From Astrocystis sublimbata (Eukaryota > Ascomycota > Sordariomycetes > Xylariales > Xylariaceae): 64,000 nt of DNA. Positions 35,003-45,121 of the stretch are shown piece by piece. The DNA lies in the NCBI GenBank assembly GCA_022453515.1, contig JAJNNY010000034.1, forward strand, positions 62,001-126,000, read 5' to 3'. Each line of letters opens with the position of its first letter. Position 1 is the stretch's first letter. The position numbers were made by a program, and so were the translations under genes. The notes under the pieces are model-generated. The model searched no databases, had not been told where the DNA came from, and worked only from the letters and a program-made list of their open reading frames with translations.

Positions 35003-36395
35003 TTACAATCCTTGTATCGTAGGCCCATTGCCGTCGTACATTCCCAAGTAGATAGCATCCGGACGACTAAGAGGCTCGCCCGACTCGAGAGAAGATCTAC
35101 GAGTAGCAGCACCATCTACCTTTGAGCTCATAAACCAGTGCTCCCTTAGCTTGCCATCACGATGATGGTGTTCCCTCAACTCATGATACGACCTCGAATT
35201 ATCGGTGCAAGCGGAGCTGGTCTTCGACGTCCTGTACCTCTTTACTGCCTTTGCTGCTTTGCTGTGCTTCAGCCCTAGTAGCGCCTTTGATATATGAGGT
35301 GCGCACAAGACTATGTTTGCGGCGGTCGTCTCGGCTAAGGAGGTAATTGCCAGGATGGAAAAGTAATAACTGACGTCGTTCGAGACATAGAAGCGTGTTG
35401 AGTAGTACAACCTCACAATGCTAGCGGCGCAGCCCCTGTTGCATCTCTCCTGTCAGCGATTGTGTCAAACAACAAGGGACTTGTCAAGCACCACTTACAC
35501 GAAACCGATCAGGAAGATTAAGCTCACACTCCATTTCTGATGCGTCGGCATTCGAAGCCCCCATATCACCTTTTGCGCGAGGAATATCGGGACCAGGTCT
35601 AACAGAAAATTGGTTGTAGCGGACGCGAGGCCGAACTGCGCAATCCGGAATCGACAGCTGCCGCCGGGAACTAACGGGTTCCAGTTCGCCTCGAACGGAG
35701 TGCAGTTGACCAGGTCTAGGACGAAGATAACGATCGAAAGAATTGCGAACGCGAGGCAGGTCGCCCAGGATGCCCATGTGAAATAGTTCCGTTCGCTGGT
35801 CGGCACGAATATGGCTACCCATTCTAGCAGGATGGCGCATTTGATCAAGGCGATAATCCACAAGTAGAGAAGGGTGGCGAGGAATGTGATCTGAGCGATA
35901 ATTAAAAACAGTGCAATATGAAGGAACCGGAATTGAAGGCACACTGACGAAGTTGAATGCTGGCGCATCTTTCAAGCGGATGTCCCACATGTGTACAAGG
36001 TAGCCTCCTGTCCAGCTCAATTTGTAAATGTAGTAGATATATGTCACGAAGATAGGCTGGGGAGAGTGTCAGTAGGCAGTGCACAGTTCTCGTATATCTT
36101 GGTAATTACAACTCACAAAGGCCACAAAGGTCAGATCTAATATATGAGTTCCGAGTCAGCCCAGAACGTGTGTGATCTGTCATGGGAACGAGAATATGGC
36201 GCAGAACTTACAGTCCGCCACCATCAGCTTTTTACCGACATACTTCGCGTAGAAGCGGATCGCAAATGCAAGGGCGGAGAGAACGACGCAAAGAGTGATG
36301 ATGGGCACAACTAAGTAGTTTGCGTTGGGTGGATTGTCTAGATTTGACTCATAGCCGTCTGGCGGCGGGATACTAAGTCCATTTAAGATATCCAT
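35003..36395 (-). CDS. Fungal rhodopsin-domain (Pth11-like) seven-helix membrane protein
   Basis: 378 residues in five exons: 36395-36212, 36136-36117, 36056-35949, 35890-35499 and 35435-35003. Exon 2 is only 20 nt. Seven hydrophobic helices are visible, from VPIITLCVVLSALAFAIRFY to the last near SYYFSILAITSLAE. Family landmarks are the RFYAKYVGKKLMVADY junction, TPFEANWNPLVPGGSC (exon 4, the conserved Cys-containing loop), the FLLDLVPI helix and the VGCAASIVRLYYS junction of exons 4 and 5. A Ser/Arg/His-rich cytosolic tail follows. Members are plasma-membrane proteins, a few of which act as receptors in surface or host sensing; most are uncharacterised. No ligand or coupling can be inferred. 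Confidence 0.9.
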
Positions 36396-37654
36396 CTTCT
36401 GGCTATTGGCGTAATAGAGAAGTAATCGAAGGGTAAGACACAAGGACGCCTTGGTAACGACAGGTTGAGTTCGCTCAAGAGCAAAATGAGCACTAAATGA
36501 GTCAAGGATGGGGTAGAATGCGCACCACCAACATCCAATGCCTGTTTAAAGAAGGTTCTGTTATATAGTAAAGTACGTGTAAGAAACACTTGAAGAACTC
36601 TAGGATCACGATGAAAAGCCATTACGCCCAGATACACAGTCTTGTCTTCCCTTCCCACTGTGTCGATATTACTGCCCTTAATAATCAAGTAGTTAGCTTA
36701 TTTTCATATTACGTAGCATCCTGGCCCTGCAGCACGCTGTTGGCTAGAAGGGCATTGCTGTGTCAGCGTATCAGCATTCGGTGAGCCCTGCAGGCCACAC
36801 CCCTAGCCAGGCTAAACCATGGTACGTAGACTTAAAAAGTACGTAGATGGGAATTATTTCTATAATTGCATTTTCCCTTTCGTTACGAGTTTCCTTCCCT
36901 GTTTTGTGCTGTTTTTCTTATTCCCTTTACTTTCCTAATGCCGGATTGTTGGTTGGAAGTAAGCACGCCCTTGTGCATATCCGGGCGCTTGGAGGCAGAC
37001 CAGAAGGGCACTTCTCCCCGACGCCGTACCGAGAAGCGCGTGGAGAGAGAGCGGGCATCTGTTCTCGACATGTTCTTCTCATTATGTCTGTGTTTTAATC
37101 AAGAGCTAATTAATCGCTGCTCTCATGATAAGGCATGTGATGATACATAACGCCGAAAGGAGGGTGGTCATGACAGATACTTTAGATCCGGGTTGCCCTA
37201 CGCCACACCAGCCTCGGAGACGAGAGAGATTCTGATAACTTGTGATAAACTACGAACACGAACACCAAAGTGATTTATATAAAGTGTACTACAGCAACAA
37301 TCGCACGATGATTATCTAGCTTAACAGATAAACCGAAGCAGAAGAGACATTACGGCTTCGATAAGCAAGACAATGGTGGTTTACACGTAACTCGAATCCT
37401 TGGAACTTTCTATTTGTTAGGTGAAAATACTCGTCAGAGTCAACTAAAATTTCATCAGGTATTTTAGCAAATCCTGTCAGGCACGAAATGTACTCAAGCG
37501 ACGAATGTTGATTAGTCAGAGATGCGCCACAATCCTTCAGCTGACAATGATGTCCACAGCGCTAAATGAGACGCGTGTGAGTATCTTCTCGTTTCCAACG
37601 AGTTTGGCTGAATGTTCACCTCACCAGAGTATTCAAACATCGTCTTCTATCAGC
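36396..37654. other. Divergent intergenic region, 1.26 kb
   Basis: Separates the rhodopsin-domain gene (-) from the SDR gene (+). An in-frame extension upstream of the SDR ATG (from 37505) has no preferred start. No other gene seen. Confidence 0.5.
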
Positions 37655-38822
37655 ATGGGCCTAGCAGCCGCCGTCACTACCGTCATTCTCGGCACGATCA
37701 CTATTGGCGTGATGAAGTACCGTCACCTACTCAGTGCGCCATTTTCCGATCCGCGGAACAGCGCGTCAGGCAAAAGAACCTTTCAACCTCAGCGCGACAT
37801 CCCTTCCTTGTCGGGAAGGGTCGTGCTTATCACGGGTGGTGCCGGCGGCTTAGGTCGCCAAGCCGCCGTCAAACTAGCCCGCCACGGGAGACCTGCACGG
37901 ATCTACCTAGCGGACCTTCCACTAAGCCAGTCTTCGAAAGATGCGCTTATCGATGAGATTACACGCGAGGCTTACGATGGTGTATCGGACGATGATGCAT
38001 CTACAAGGACGGTTTTCGCCTTCCTCGAGCTGGATTTGACATCGTTTGCGAGCGTGCAAGCATGTGCTGCCCAGTTCCTCGCACAGGAAAGGCGGCTAGA
38101 TATCCTGATGCTCAATGCTGGGGTCATGAGGGCGAACCCCCTTTTGACGTCGGAAGGGTATGAGTTCCATTTCGGACTCAATTACCTAGGGCATGCATTG
38201 CTTGCGAGGCTTCTAGTCGCTGTCATGCAACGGACTACGGAGAATGAGAATAAAGATGTGCGCGTGGTTATCATCTCGAGCGATGGATATGCTATGGCCC
38301 CGAAGGAGGGTATACGATACAGCAGTCTGAGGACCTCCTGCTCAGAAATGGTGCGTTGCTTCCCTGTTCCTTACTGACTACCACGTCTCCCTGGGCGACC
38401 GCGCAACCAGTTCTGATACTGATACCAATGCGCTCGCCACACAGTTCTATCCCCAACGCTACGGTCAGAGCAAACTAGCCCTCCTCGGCTTGATGCGAGA
38501 ACTCGCCCATCGCTACCCCGCGATCAAATCAGCTGCTGTTCACCCCGGGCGGATCCTGACGGGCCTAATCGTCCCGATGAGAAAGGAGAGTCTGCTTGTT
38601 CGGATGATTGCCCCCCTGTCGCATTTCTTTTGCGTGCCCGTCGCTGTCGGGGTTCATAATCATCTATGGGTCGCTACAAGCCCCGACGTGGTGAGTGGCA
38701 CGTATTATGAACCGGTCGGTGTTGCTGCCAAAACATTGAAAGCTGCCGAGGATGGAGAAATGCCACGGGCTTTGTGGGAATGGACGAGTAATGAGCTTCA
38801 AGGCTTGGGTTTCCTTAATTAA
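37655..38822 (+). CDS. Membrane-anchored short-chain dehydrogenase/reductase
   Basis: 357 residues in two exons, 37655-38350 and 38445-38822. A hydrophobic N-terminal segment (about residues 3-20, AAAVTTVILGTITIGVM) suggests an ER-membrane anchor. The Rossmann turn TGGAGGLG is at 60-67, NAGV lies near 154, the catalytic Ser is in VVIISSDGY, and the active-site YGQSK is at 238-242, formed just after the exon junction. All core residues are intact, so it should be an active NAD(P)-dependent oxidoreductase of the retinol-dehydrogenase-like or WW-oxidoreductase-like group; the substrate is unknown. Its stop codon overlaps that of the convergent gene. Upstream in-frame ATGs exist, but the chosen one places the membrane segment directly at the N-terminus. 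Confidence 0.88.
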
Positions 38823-39997
38823 AGCTTTGCTAGGGTTGGAGTGTCAGACGGTATCAACTCCCAAGGTGCAGGAGGCAGTGGTGCAGCTACTAGGGATTGA
38901 GCGACGGTCCGAAGCATTCGGCTGGCATTGGGGCCGCTATACACAACCTTAGACGCGCGCATCTCACCGTTTACCTCCGACATGTATCTGTGAATCATCC
39001 CAATCACCGGGACTTCGCCAGGGCCCGGAAAAGTGACTTGCAACTGTCTGCTCGGTCCTTCTGACAGCCATGCGAGATTGAACCAATCCAAATGCGGGAA
39101 CTCGGTGCTGATGCGACTCAGCAGCTCTGACCAGGTTGAGCCGCGCACAAGCGTAGTTGAATGGATGTATATGCCGATCGGGCTCTGTTTCGAGTTGCTC
39201 AGGAGTGTCATGATGTCCTCTTCGCAGAGTTTCGCCCCCATTAGTCTCAGTTTCTTGAGGTTGGGCAGAGACGCATTAAGTGAGAAGATAGTACGCGACA
39301 TGTTGGAGGGTTCCCAGAATGAGATTGTCAGCTCCTCGAGTGCCGGGGCACGGAGGAGAACTTGATCGGCCCAATACGACTGAAAGTTGTAATCGAGACA
39401 CAAGCGTGCTTTCTTGAGGAGGGAAAGACCCGCCCCGAGCCCCTGGTGTGCTGGCGACAGTTCAGCAGTGATAGTAGTCGTGAATGTACACCATTGTCGC
39501 ACTCTGAGCTTCCTTATCGCCAGGTCGGCGCCATCTAAGATTTCGCGAGCGAGGCGTGCTGCGATCTCCGGATCGGAAGGTTGGCTTTGCTTATCCATGA
39601 TTTTAAGCTTGTCGGGACGAAGCTGTTTGGTAGCAAACATGGACTTGAGGCAATCTACGCCGAGCACCCCAGGCACAATCTGCCCATCTGGAAGTCGTGG
39701 CCATACGATGGCGGATGGTGGTGTTTCCTCGAAAAGGTCATATTCATCTGTTACCCACACGACTTTGACATGTTCTCGGATTTTCGCATCTGCGGCCAGA
39801 GCTTGAAGCCTCTTTAGATCGTCGGCCATCAGACTTGTTTTCCATTTGGAGAAATAGCGATAGAGGACCATATGGAGTCGCTCATCATCTGGTCCTGCTT
39901 CATTGCAGGCTTTGACGAATGCATCCCGACGCCGAACTGGAAGCAAGTGCGACCAATTGTCGATCATGTTGGGGGGCCTGGCGTTCAAGGAAGTCAT
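38819..39997 (-). CDS. F-box/leucine-rich-repeat-like hypothetical protein
   Basis: A single-exon gene for 392 residues. The C-terminal half has spaced leucine-rich segments (LLRAPALEELTISFWE, LPNLKKLRLMGAKL, FPHLDWFNLAWL) like those of fungal F-box-associated proteins that form substrate receptors in ubiquitin ligases. The N-terminal part has RYFSKWKTSLMADDLKRL but no clear F-box, so the assignment rests on overall style, and a role in ubiquitination is uncertain. Its last four bases overlap the end of the convergent SDR gene; TTAATTAA supplies both stop codons. Confidence 0.65.
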   Translation of the reverse strand: MTSLNARPPNMIDNWSHLLPVRRRDAFVKACNEAGPDDERLHMVLYRYFSKWKTSLMADDLKRLQALAADAKIREHVKVVWVTDEYDLFEETPPSAIVWPRLPDGQIVPGVLGVDCLKSMFATKQLRPDKLKIMDKQSQPSDPEIAARLAREILDGADLAIRKLRVRQWCTFTTTITAELSPAHQGLGAGLSLLKKARLCLDYNFQSYWADQVLLRAPALEELTISFWEPSNMSRTIFSLNASLPNLKKLRLMGAKLCEEDIMTLLSNSKQSPIGIYIHSTTLVRGSTWSELLSRISTEFPHLDWFNLAWLSEGPSRQLQVTFPGPGEVPVIGMIHRYMSEVNGEMRASKVVYSGPNASRMLRTVAQSLVAAPLPPAPWELIPSDTPTLAKL

Positions 39998-40852
39998 GTT
40001 GTTTGGGAGTCGCGAGGGTGAGTCCGTGTCACAGGTGTCAGGGCTGTGTGGAAACTGGGAAATGAGGGCAGAACAGTCTATTCGGTACTATTGTGGAAGA
40101 AGATGCGGAAGGAAGAAGTGGCTGGCTACTGCAGGGCACTGCGAAGTGGGCTATATATACCTAGAAATGGAAACTACTTGACAGCCAAGGCATTCACTAC
40201 CAGTGGGGCGAACCTGGCAACAATGAAGATGATGGTCTGGACTCTGCTTGCTTCAACTAGAAGTGAACTTAGTGAATGCAATTACAAGGTGTCACTCTTG
40301 AGGCACCCAGGTATTGTAGCATCGTCCTCCCATCCCACTCTTTTGGCTGATATTACCCCTATCAGCTTAGGGGAGTGAAAACATAAGTTTGATTACAGCC
40401 CGCCCTGTGCCTTCATTTGGTCATTAATTCAATGTAGAAATGACGACGACTCGACTTTGGTGATCAGGGGTCGGCCATCCTTTCCCTCGCCTGCCACGCA
40501 TACTGCACTGCTACAACTGCCATTACGTCTGTGGTTATCAATTAAAAGCGTGAACGACAGACCGCGGAAGAAGGCACAACGCAGGTGCTTTGTGACAGCA
40601 TGTAGTCATGACCGGACACAAGGCAGGTGGCAGCCTCGGTTCGAAATTCCAATATAAAAGCCCGGCTCCCTCTCTCGCTTCCACAACCAAACTTTCCCAT
40701 CAGCAACACCATCAGCAACGCCATCAGAACCACTAACACCACCTCTCCTACAATTATCAAAGCATTTGTAATCTGCATTGCAGCTCCAATCATCAAGCTT
40801 CAACCACCAAGTCACAAACCGCAGCTCCCCCATTAATCATCACAATCCCACC
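39998..40852. other. Divergent intergenic region, 855 bp
   Basis: Shared upstream region of the F-box-like gene (-) and the secreted-protein gene (+). C/A-rich leader with repeated ATCAGCAAC/ACCACTAACACCA-like stretches near 40700-40745. TATA element listed separately. Confidence 0.5.
40653..40658 (+). promoter_or_regulatory. TATA box of the small secreted-protein gene
   Basis: A perfect TATAAA, 195 bp upstream of the ATG, followed by a C-rich, G-poor leader. A strong core promoter is typical of inducible, highly expressed secreted proteins. Confidence 0.55.
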
Positions 40853-41239
40853 ATGCAATTCACCACCAGCACCCTCGCCGTCCTCGGCACCGTCATCTTC
40901 AGCAACCTCACAAGCGGCGAATCCATCGCCTACGGACAGCAGCTACAAGACGGCGACCAAGCGAACCACTGGATCACATGGCAGAGCGACAAGCATGCGT
41001 GCCACAGCACGCAAGTCCTGCAAAAGCTGATCGACTCCCCCTGCGACAAACCGTTCTTCGCAGGTAAAGTGCAGTATGCCTTCTCAGGCTGCACGGGCGA
41101 CGCCCACGAGCCCGGTGCCATTCTCGACTCGGGCGGCTTGCAGGTCGGTACTTGCCGCCCTACGAGCCACAAGAAGATCCCATGCCACCATGGCGAACAC
41201 AACATCATCAAGCGCGGCGTGTGCGACATCAACACATGA
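40853..41239 (+). CDS. Small secreted cysteine-rich protein
   Basis: 128 residues, single exon, with good start context (CCCACCATGCAA). A signal peptide covers about residues 1-22 (LAVLGTVIF core). The mature part has six cysteines (50, 64, 80, 101, 111 and 124), enough for three disulfides. It is His- and Gly-rich with no hydrophobic segment. I do not recognise the family. Size, secretion signal, six cysteines and a perfect TATA box match fungal effector or antimicrobial-type secreted proteins, but no function is shown by sequence alone. Confidence 0.72.
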   Translation: MQFTTSTLAVLGTVIFSNLTSGESIAYGQQLQDGDQANHWITWQSDKHACHSTQVLQKLIDSPCDKPFFAGKVQYAFSGCTGDAHEPGAILDSGGLQVGTCRPTSHKKIPCHHGEHNIIKRGVCDINT

Positions 41240-41889
41240 ACCTAGCCTCGTCGAAACTTGCACGGCACGACCGTGAAGGAGGATGCCGGTGATCTGGGGT
41301 TGGGTGATTGGGGCACAGTCTTGATTTCATTGCTGGCTGGGTTTCGGAGGAATGGACTGTGGTCCGGGTTTTTGATTTCGCTACGTTTGTTCGCTTGGGG
41401 TCTCGTCACAAGAAGCTTGCTTGCACTCAGGTAGCTCGTTAGTGTACCTAGGTATTCATTAGGGAGGAAGTATCGCGTTATTCGAGGAGTCACTTCATCA
41501 ATTCAAGTTTCCTTACTTGCTTTCCGTCTGGGTACCTAATCATCGTAGAAACAGGTGAAATCGATAGATGCGATATCCAATGATGACTTGACCGTCCACG
41601 TTGTACGGTCATGGGAAGATGCAACAGGACTTATAGTGAGTGACTGGTTGAAGATGTGACATCCAGCAGCAAGTCCAGAAAATCTACCTCCGTTTATTGC
41701 CTCAATGAAGTAGCCTAAGGGTTTCCTTCTATATGTAGATACCCGCACTCCCGAGCCCTCCTTCATTTTTCTACACAGCATATCAAAACCCGCGCTATCT
41801 CCCTATCTAGCAGAACGACCTGTAACTGATCATTGGTTGATTCCCTTGCGCTCGCGCATAAACAAACAAATGAAAAAATAAACTGATGA
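41240..41889. other. Convergent intergenic region, 650 bp
   Basis: 3' regions of the secreted-protein gene and of the second HET gene. No gene seen. Confidence 0.5.
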
Positions 41890-44385
41890 TTAGACGATAG
41901 TGAAAATCTTTGACCTCAGCGTCCCTGGTGGAAAATGTGTTCTGAATGGATCGTTCATATGGGCGTCGAAGTCCAAAACGGTTTCATGTAAAGAGCTCTG
42001 CGAACGAGGACTGTCGAAAATCTCGCCATTCATGACACCGTCGACGTAACATGAGCCGACCATTCTGTACCGTACCCCTTGTGTATGCTCGGATCTCACG
42101 TCGAAAGGCAAAACTTCCAGGACGAAGGGTAAGTTGCTTCCGTACAAGATCACAACCGCGTAGGATGAACCTCCTGAAAGTGGATTATCGCTGACACCAA
42201 CCTTGCCGTCATACGTTACAAAGTAAGAGCCGTCGTAAATTTCCAACCTTCTGCTTGTGCGTTCCTCACCGTCCAGACAATTTTGAAGCAATAGGATGAA
42301 TGCAGGATGTATCCCGGGGGGTGCACGAGGGCTTCCAAGATTCCCACTGGACTTAGGACGAGGTATCAATGGGTCCCTTGACATTGCGACTTTTGCTCTT
42401 TCTAAAAATCCTCGGATGTCTTGGACGTCCTTTGTGTCAAGGATATACCCAAGCATGCTCGGCAAATCGGTCAGTGAGAAGAAGTGACCATGCGATTCAT
42501 CCATGTCCCTTGCCCGTTGGGGCGTGGTAGTGTTGTGAGATGCAGCTGTCGTCACCCACTGCAAGACTGACAAATAATTGGAATGATCCAAAGACTTGGT
42601 AGGCACATAACAGCTAATCGCACCAATCTGTACTCCCATTAATCGGATGTGATTATCAGCAGTGTCTTCAAGCAAGTGTAGAGATTTGTCACCACTTGCT
42701 CGATATGCATCATATGTCCTGTATCTGCTTTTCGTCCCATTGACCCTGGAATAATCCGGGATCCAACTAGGAAGTGGAAGTAATCTAGTAGTTGGAAGAT
42801 GGAGAATCTCCAGAGATCGTTGTTCTTTTATCACCCAGAGCGTGAACGAGACCCAGTTTTCGCTTACACTTTTCCCATAGTCGGGTGTAAATGACGAAGG
42901 CAGGTCTATTGCCAATTGATAGATGGCAAATATCTTGTCTCTCACGTCAGTCACCTCCAGGGTGCTGGCACCCCTGAGGAGTTCTGCGAGGATCATGGGC
43001 TGATATGGGAAGAATTTAGATGGTTTCATGCGTCTCCATATGGGATCTATGGTGAATTCGCTGATATTGAAATCCCCTCCAAGTCGGAAATCACAGTCGA
43101 AGTAGACTTCAGTTTTGGACAGGTGTGATTGTGCATCCCAAAGCATTTCGAGAACATTCCAACTGAGCTTTTTTGATCCTTGCATTCGAATGTCGACTTT
43201 TTTATTAGATGCCGCTTCTTGAACGGTCCAAACTCGCTGGAACCAGGTATTTGAACATGTGTGCCACATCAATTGTAGAATCTTCAACCATTCTCGCGGA
43301 GATTGTTCCCACCATGGGGCCCGGTCCAGGTTCAAATGCAAAAAAGGGTAGCGTCGACTTTCTTTCAACGTGATACGGACCAGATCGAAGAATATCGATC
43401 TGACCTGCAAAATTTCGTTGACAATTTGCGCATAGTGCATTTGAGAACGAGAGTTGTGCCCACGAAACATTTTTTTAGGTTGAGTCCCCGCTGGAAGAGC
43501 TTGACGTAGGATCCATAGAATGAAATAAAGCGTAAGCCGTTCTGATCTACTGTAGGTTGGCACGGGTGCATGCCATTCATCAAAAGGAGCTTGAAGCAGG
43601 TAGGAACATTCTGCCTCATTGAAAGAGTCTCCTGGATCATAACAGCCATCTGGTTCGGGCCCTATTGGCGGCTCCTCTTCGTTCCAATATAGATAGCGGG
43701 TGAAAGGGCCGTCTATCGGGTCCACGCCTGGATGAGTTTCGTTGGCCCGGATGAACTTGGCAAACCCATGCTCCATCATGAAGTCCCAGATCGTGATCAT
43801 CCGATCACAATCAATGTCAAACAACGAGCTGGTGTTAGGGTCGGGGTCAATGCCTAGCCATACGACAACTGAATTTGCCTTGGCGAATATAGAGCGCACT
43901 ATGCTCACTTGTGCCGATCTCTCGGGTGTATCGCCTTGATTGATGCAAAGCATGTCTGCCCATAGGAAGTCCACATCATCATCGTCGTCAAAGACAGACT
44001 GAAGGGCGTGATATAGATTGATGGTGATTTGGTATGTGATTGGCGTACATGCGTTGACTGAGACCGCCCCATGTTGTAAGGTCACTCTAGTATCAGCGTA
44101 TTGTCGCCCAGGAACGCCTTCACCCCGTTTCGGTTTTGGAACAAAGTGACCGGACTCATATCTTAGGTGATCAGCATGAGCTAATTGGACTGGGAGAGTA
44201 TGGTCGAGATCGCCCCAACAATAGGATAAGGCACGATAAGGAGGCGCATCGGAGAGTGTGGTGGTGAATAGTAGGAATGTTGGGGATTCCGACTCGACTT
44301 TGGCTAGAAGGCGTATCTCTTGACTCTTGGTATCAAGCGGGGTATATGTGCTATAATCATTGCGAATAGTCCGTATAGAGCTCAT
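41890..44385 (-). CDS. HET-domain protein, long single-exon type
   Basis: 831 residues in one exon. The HET domain starts with IRLLAKVESESPTF and YRALSYCWGD. After an insertion it continues with LWADMLCINQGDTPERSAQV and IFAKANSVVVWLG, the conserved core around the predicted catalytic-like Cys/Asp region. The middle part (WFQRVWTVQEAA, DKIFAIYQLA) is typical of this subfamily, and the C-terminal part ends in a region resembling other long HET proteins. It probably acts in non-self recognition. It differs strongly from the other HET protein at 32.4 kb in length, intron content and the YCWGD versus SHTWE motif, so the two are not recent duplicates. Confidence 0.9.
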   Translation of the reverse strand: MSSIRTIRNDYSTYTPLDTKSQEIRLLAKVESESPTFLLFTTTLSDAPPYRALSYCWGDLDHTLPVQLAHADHLRYESGHFVPKPKRGEGVPGRQYADTRVTLQHGAVSVNACTPITYQITINLYHALQSVFDDDDDVDFLWADMLCINQGDTPERSAQVSIVRSIFAKANSVVVWLGIDPDPNTSSLFDIDCDRMITIWDFMMEHGFAKFIRANETHPGVDPIDGPFTRYLYWNEEEPPIGPEPDGCYDPGDSFNEAECSYLLQAPFDEWHAPVPTYSRSERLTLYFILWILRQALPAGTQPKKMFRGHNSRSQMHYAQIVNEILQVRSIFFDLVRITLKESRRYPFLHLNLDRAPWWEQSPREWLKILQLMWHTCSNTWFQRVWTVQEAASNKKVDIRMQGSKKLSWNVLEMLWDAQSHLSKTEVYFDCDFRLGGDFNISEFTIDPIWRRMKPSKFFPYQPMILAELLRGASTLEVTDVRDKIFAIYQLAIDLPSSFTPDYGKSVSENWVSFTLWVIKEQRSLEILHLPTTRLLPLPSWIPDYSRVNGTKSRYRTYDAYRASGDKSLHLLEDTADNHIRLMGVQIGAISCYVPTKSLDHSNYLSVLQWVTTAASHNTTTPQRARDMDESHGHFFSLTDLPSMLGYILDTKDVQDIRGFLERAKVAMSRDPLIPRPKSSGNLGSPRAPPGIHPAFILLLQNCLDGEERTSRRLEIYDGSYFVTYDGKVGVSDNPLSGGSSYAVVILYGSNLPFVLEVLPFDVRSEHTQGVRYRMVGSCYVDGVMNGEIFDSPRSQSSLHETVLDFDAHMNDPFRTHFPPGTLRSKIFTIV

Positions 44386-45121
44386 ATTCCCAGCGATCAG
44401 CTGAACGTCTTCGTTCGACGTTATTATACAGATGTGAGGGACCTAGGTAAGAAACTGGAACTATGCTTGTAGTTAGACAAAAGAAGGGAGTCCTTGTGAG
44501 TGTCACGGCCTCAACAAGACGAATAAAACAGAGCCTGCTTAGAACCATGCATTGAACTCAGCGAGCTCGCTCGGCGCTTAGTACGTGGCAACGCTAGATG
44601 CAATCATGCTCAATGCTACGTAAGTTGAATATAATGAATACGATAGGTGCGCTTCCATTGGTGGCGTTGATCAGTAGGAGGTTGGTGGATGGATGATTGG
44701 CTGCAGACGGCTGGGTGCAGATAGTGGTCGTCGGTGGCGTCGTAGGAACAAGAAAAATGGAAGGTCGAAATTCAAAAGGATGTTGTATTGGGAGAGGTTG
44801 CTGTGTGGGCTAGGTGTGCCGGTAGGAGCCTATGTCCGCAGAGACTAGGCGATTAGGTACTGTGCCTTCCTTACCACCTGGGCAGGCTCCTTCCAACTGT
44901 AGGGGACCCAAAGTCGTCCCATCGATTCTCATCGGCCCTCTACCGGAGATGGTTGATCACCAGTCACCGCACTTCTTAACCCCCGAAGTCGGAGTTTCAT
45001 CTTGTGAGCGAAGTATTGATTACACCAAATATACATGCGCTAGGCGATTTTTGCTACCTACCTTCCACCGTTCATATATGTACATCATCTCTCAAGCTCG
45101 CAGCATAAGTACCTAGGGTGA
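44386..45121. other. Intergenic, 735 bp
   Basis: Upstream of the HET gene and downstream of the next minus-strand gene. One + frame (44832-45116) shows no domain. Nothing else seen. Confidence 0.5.
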
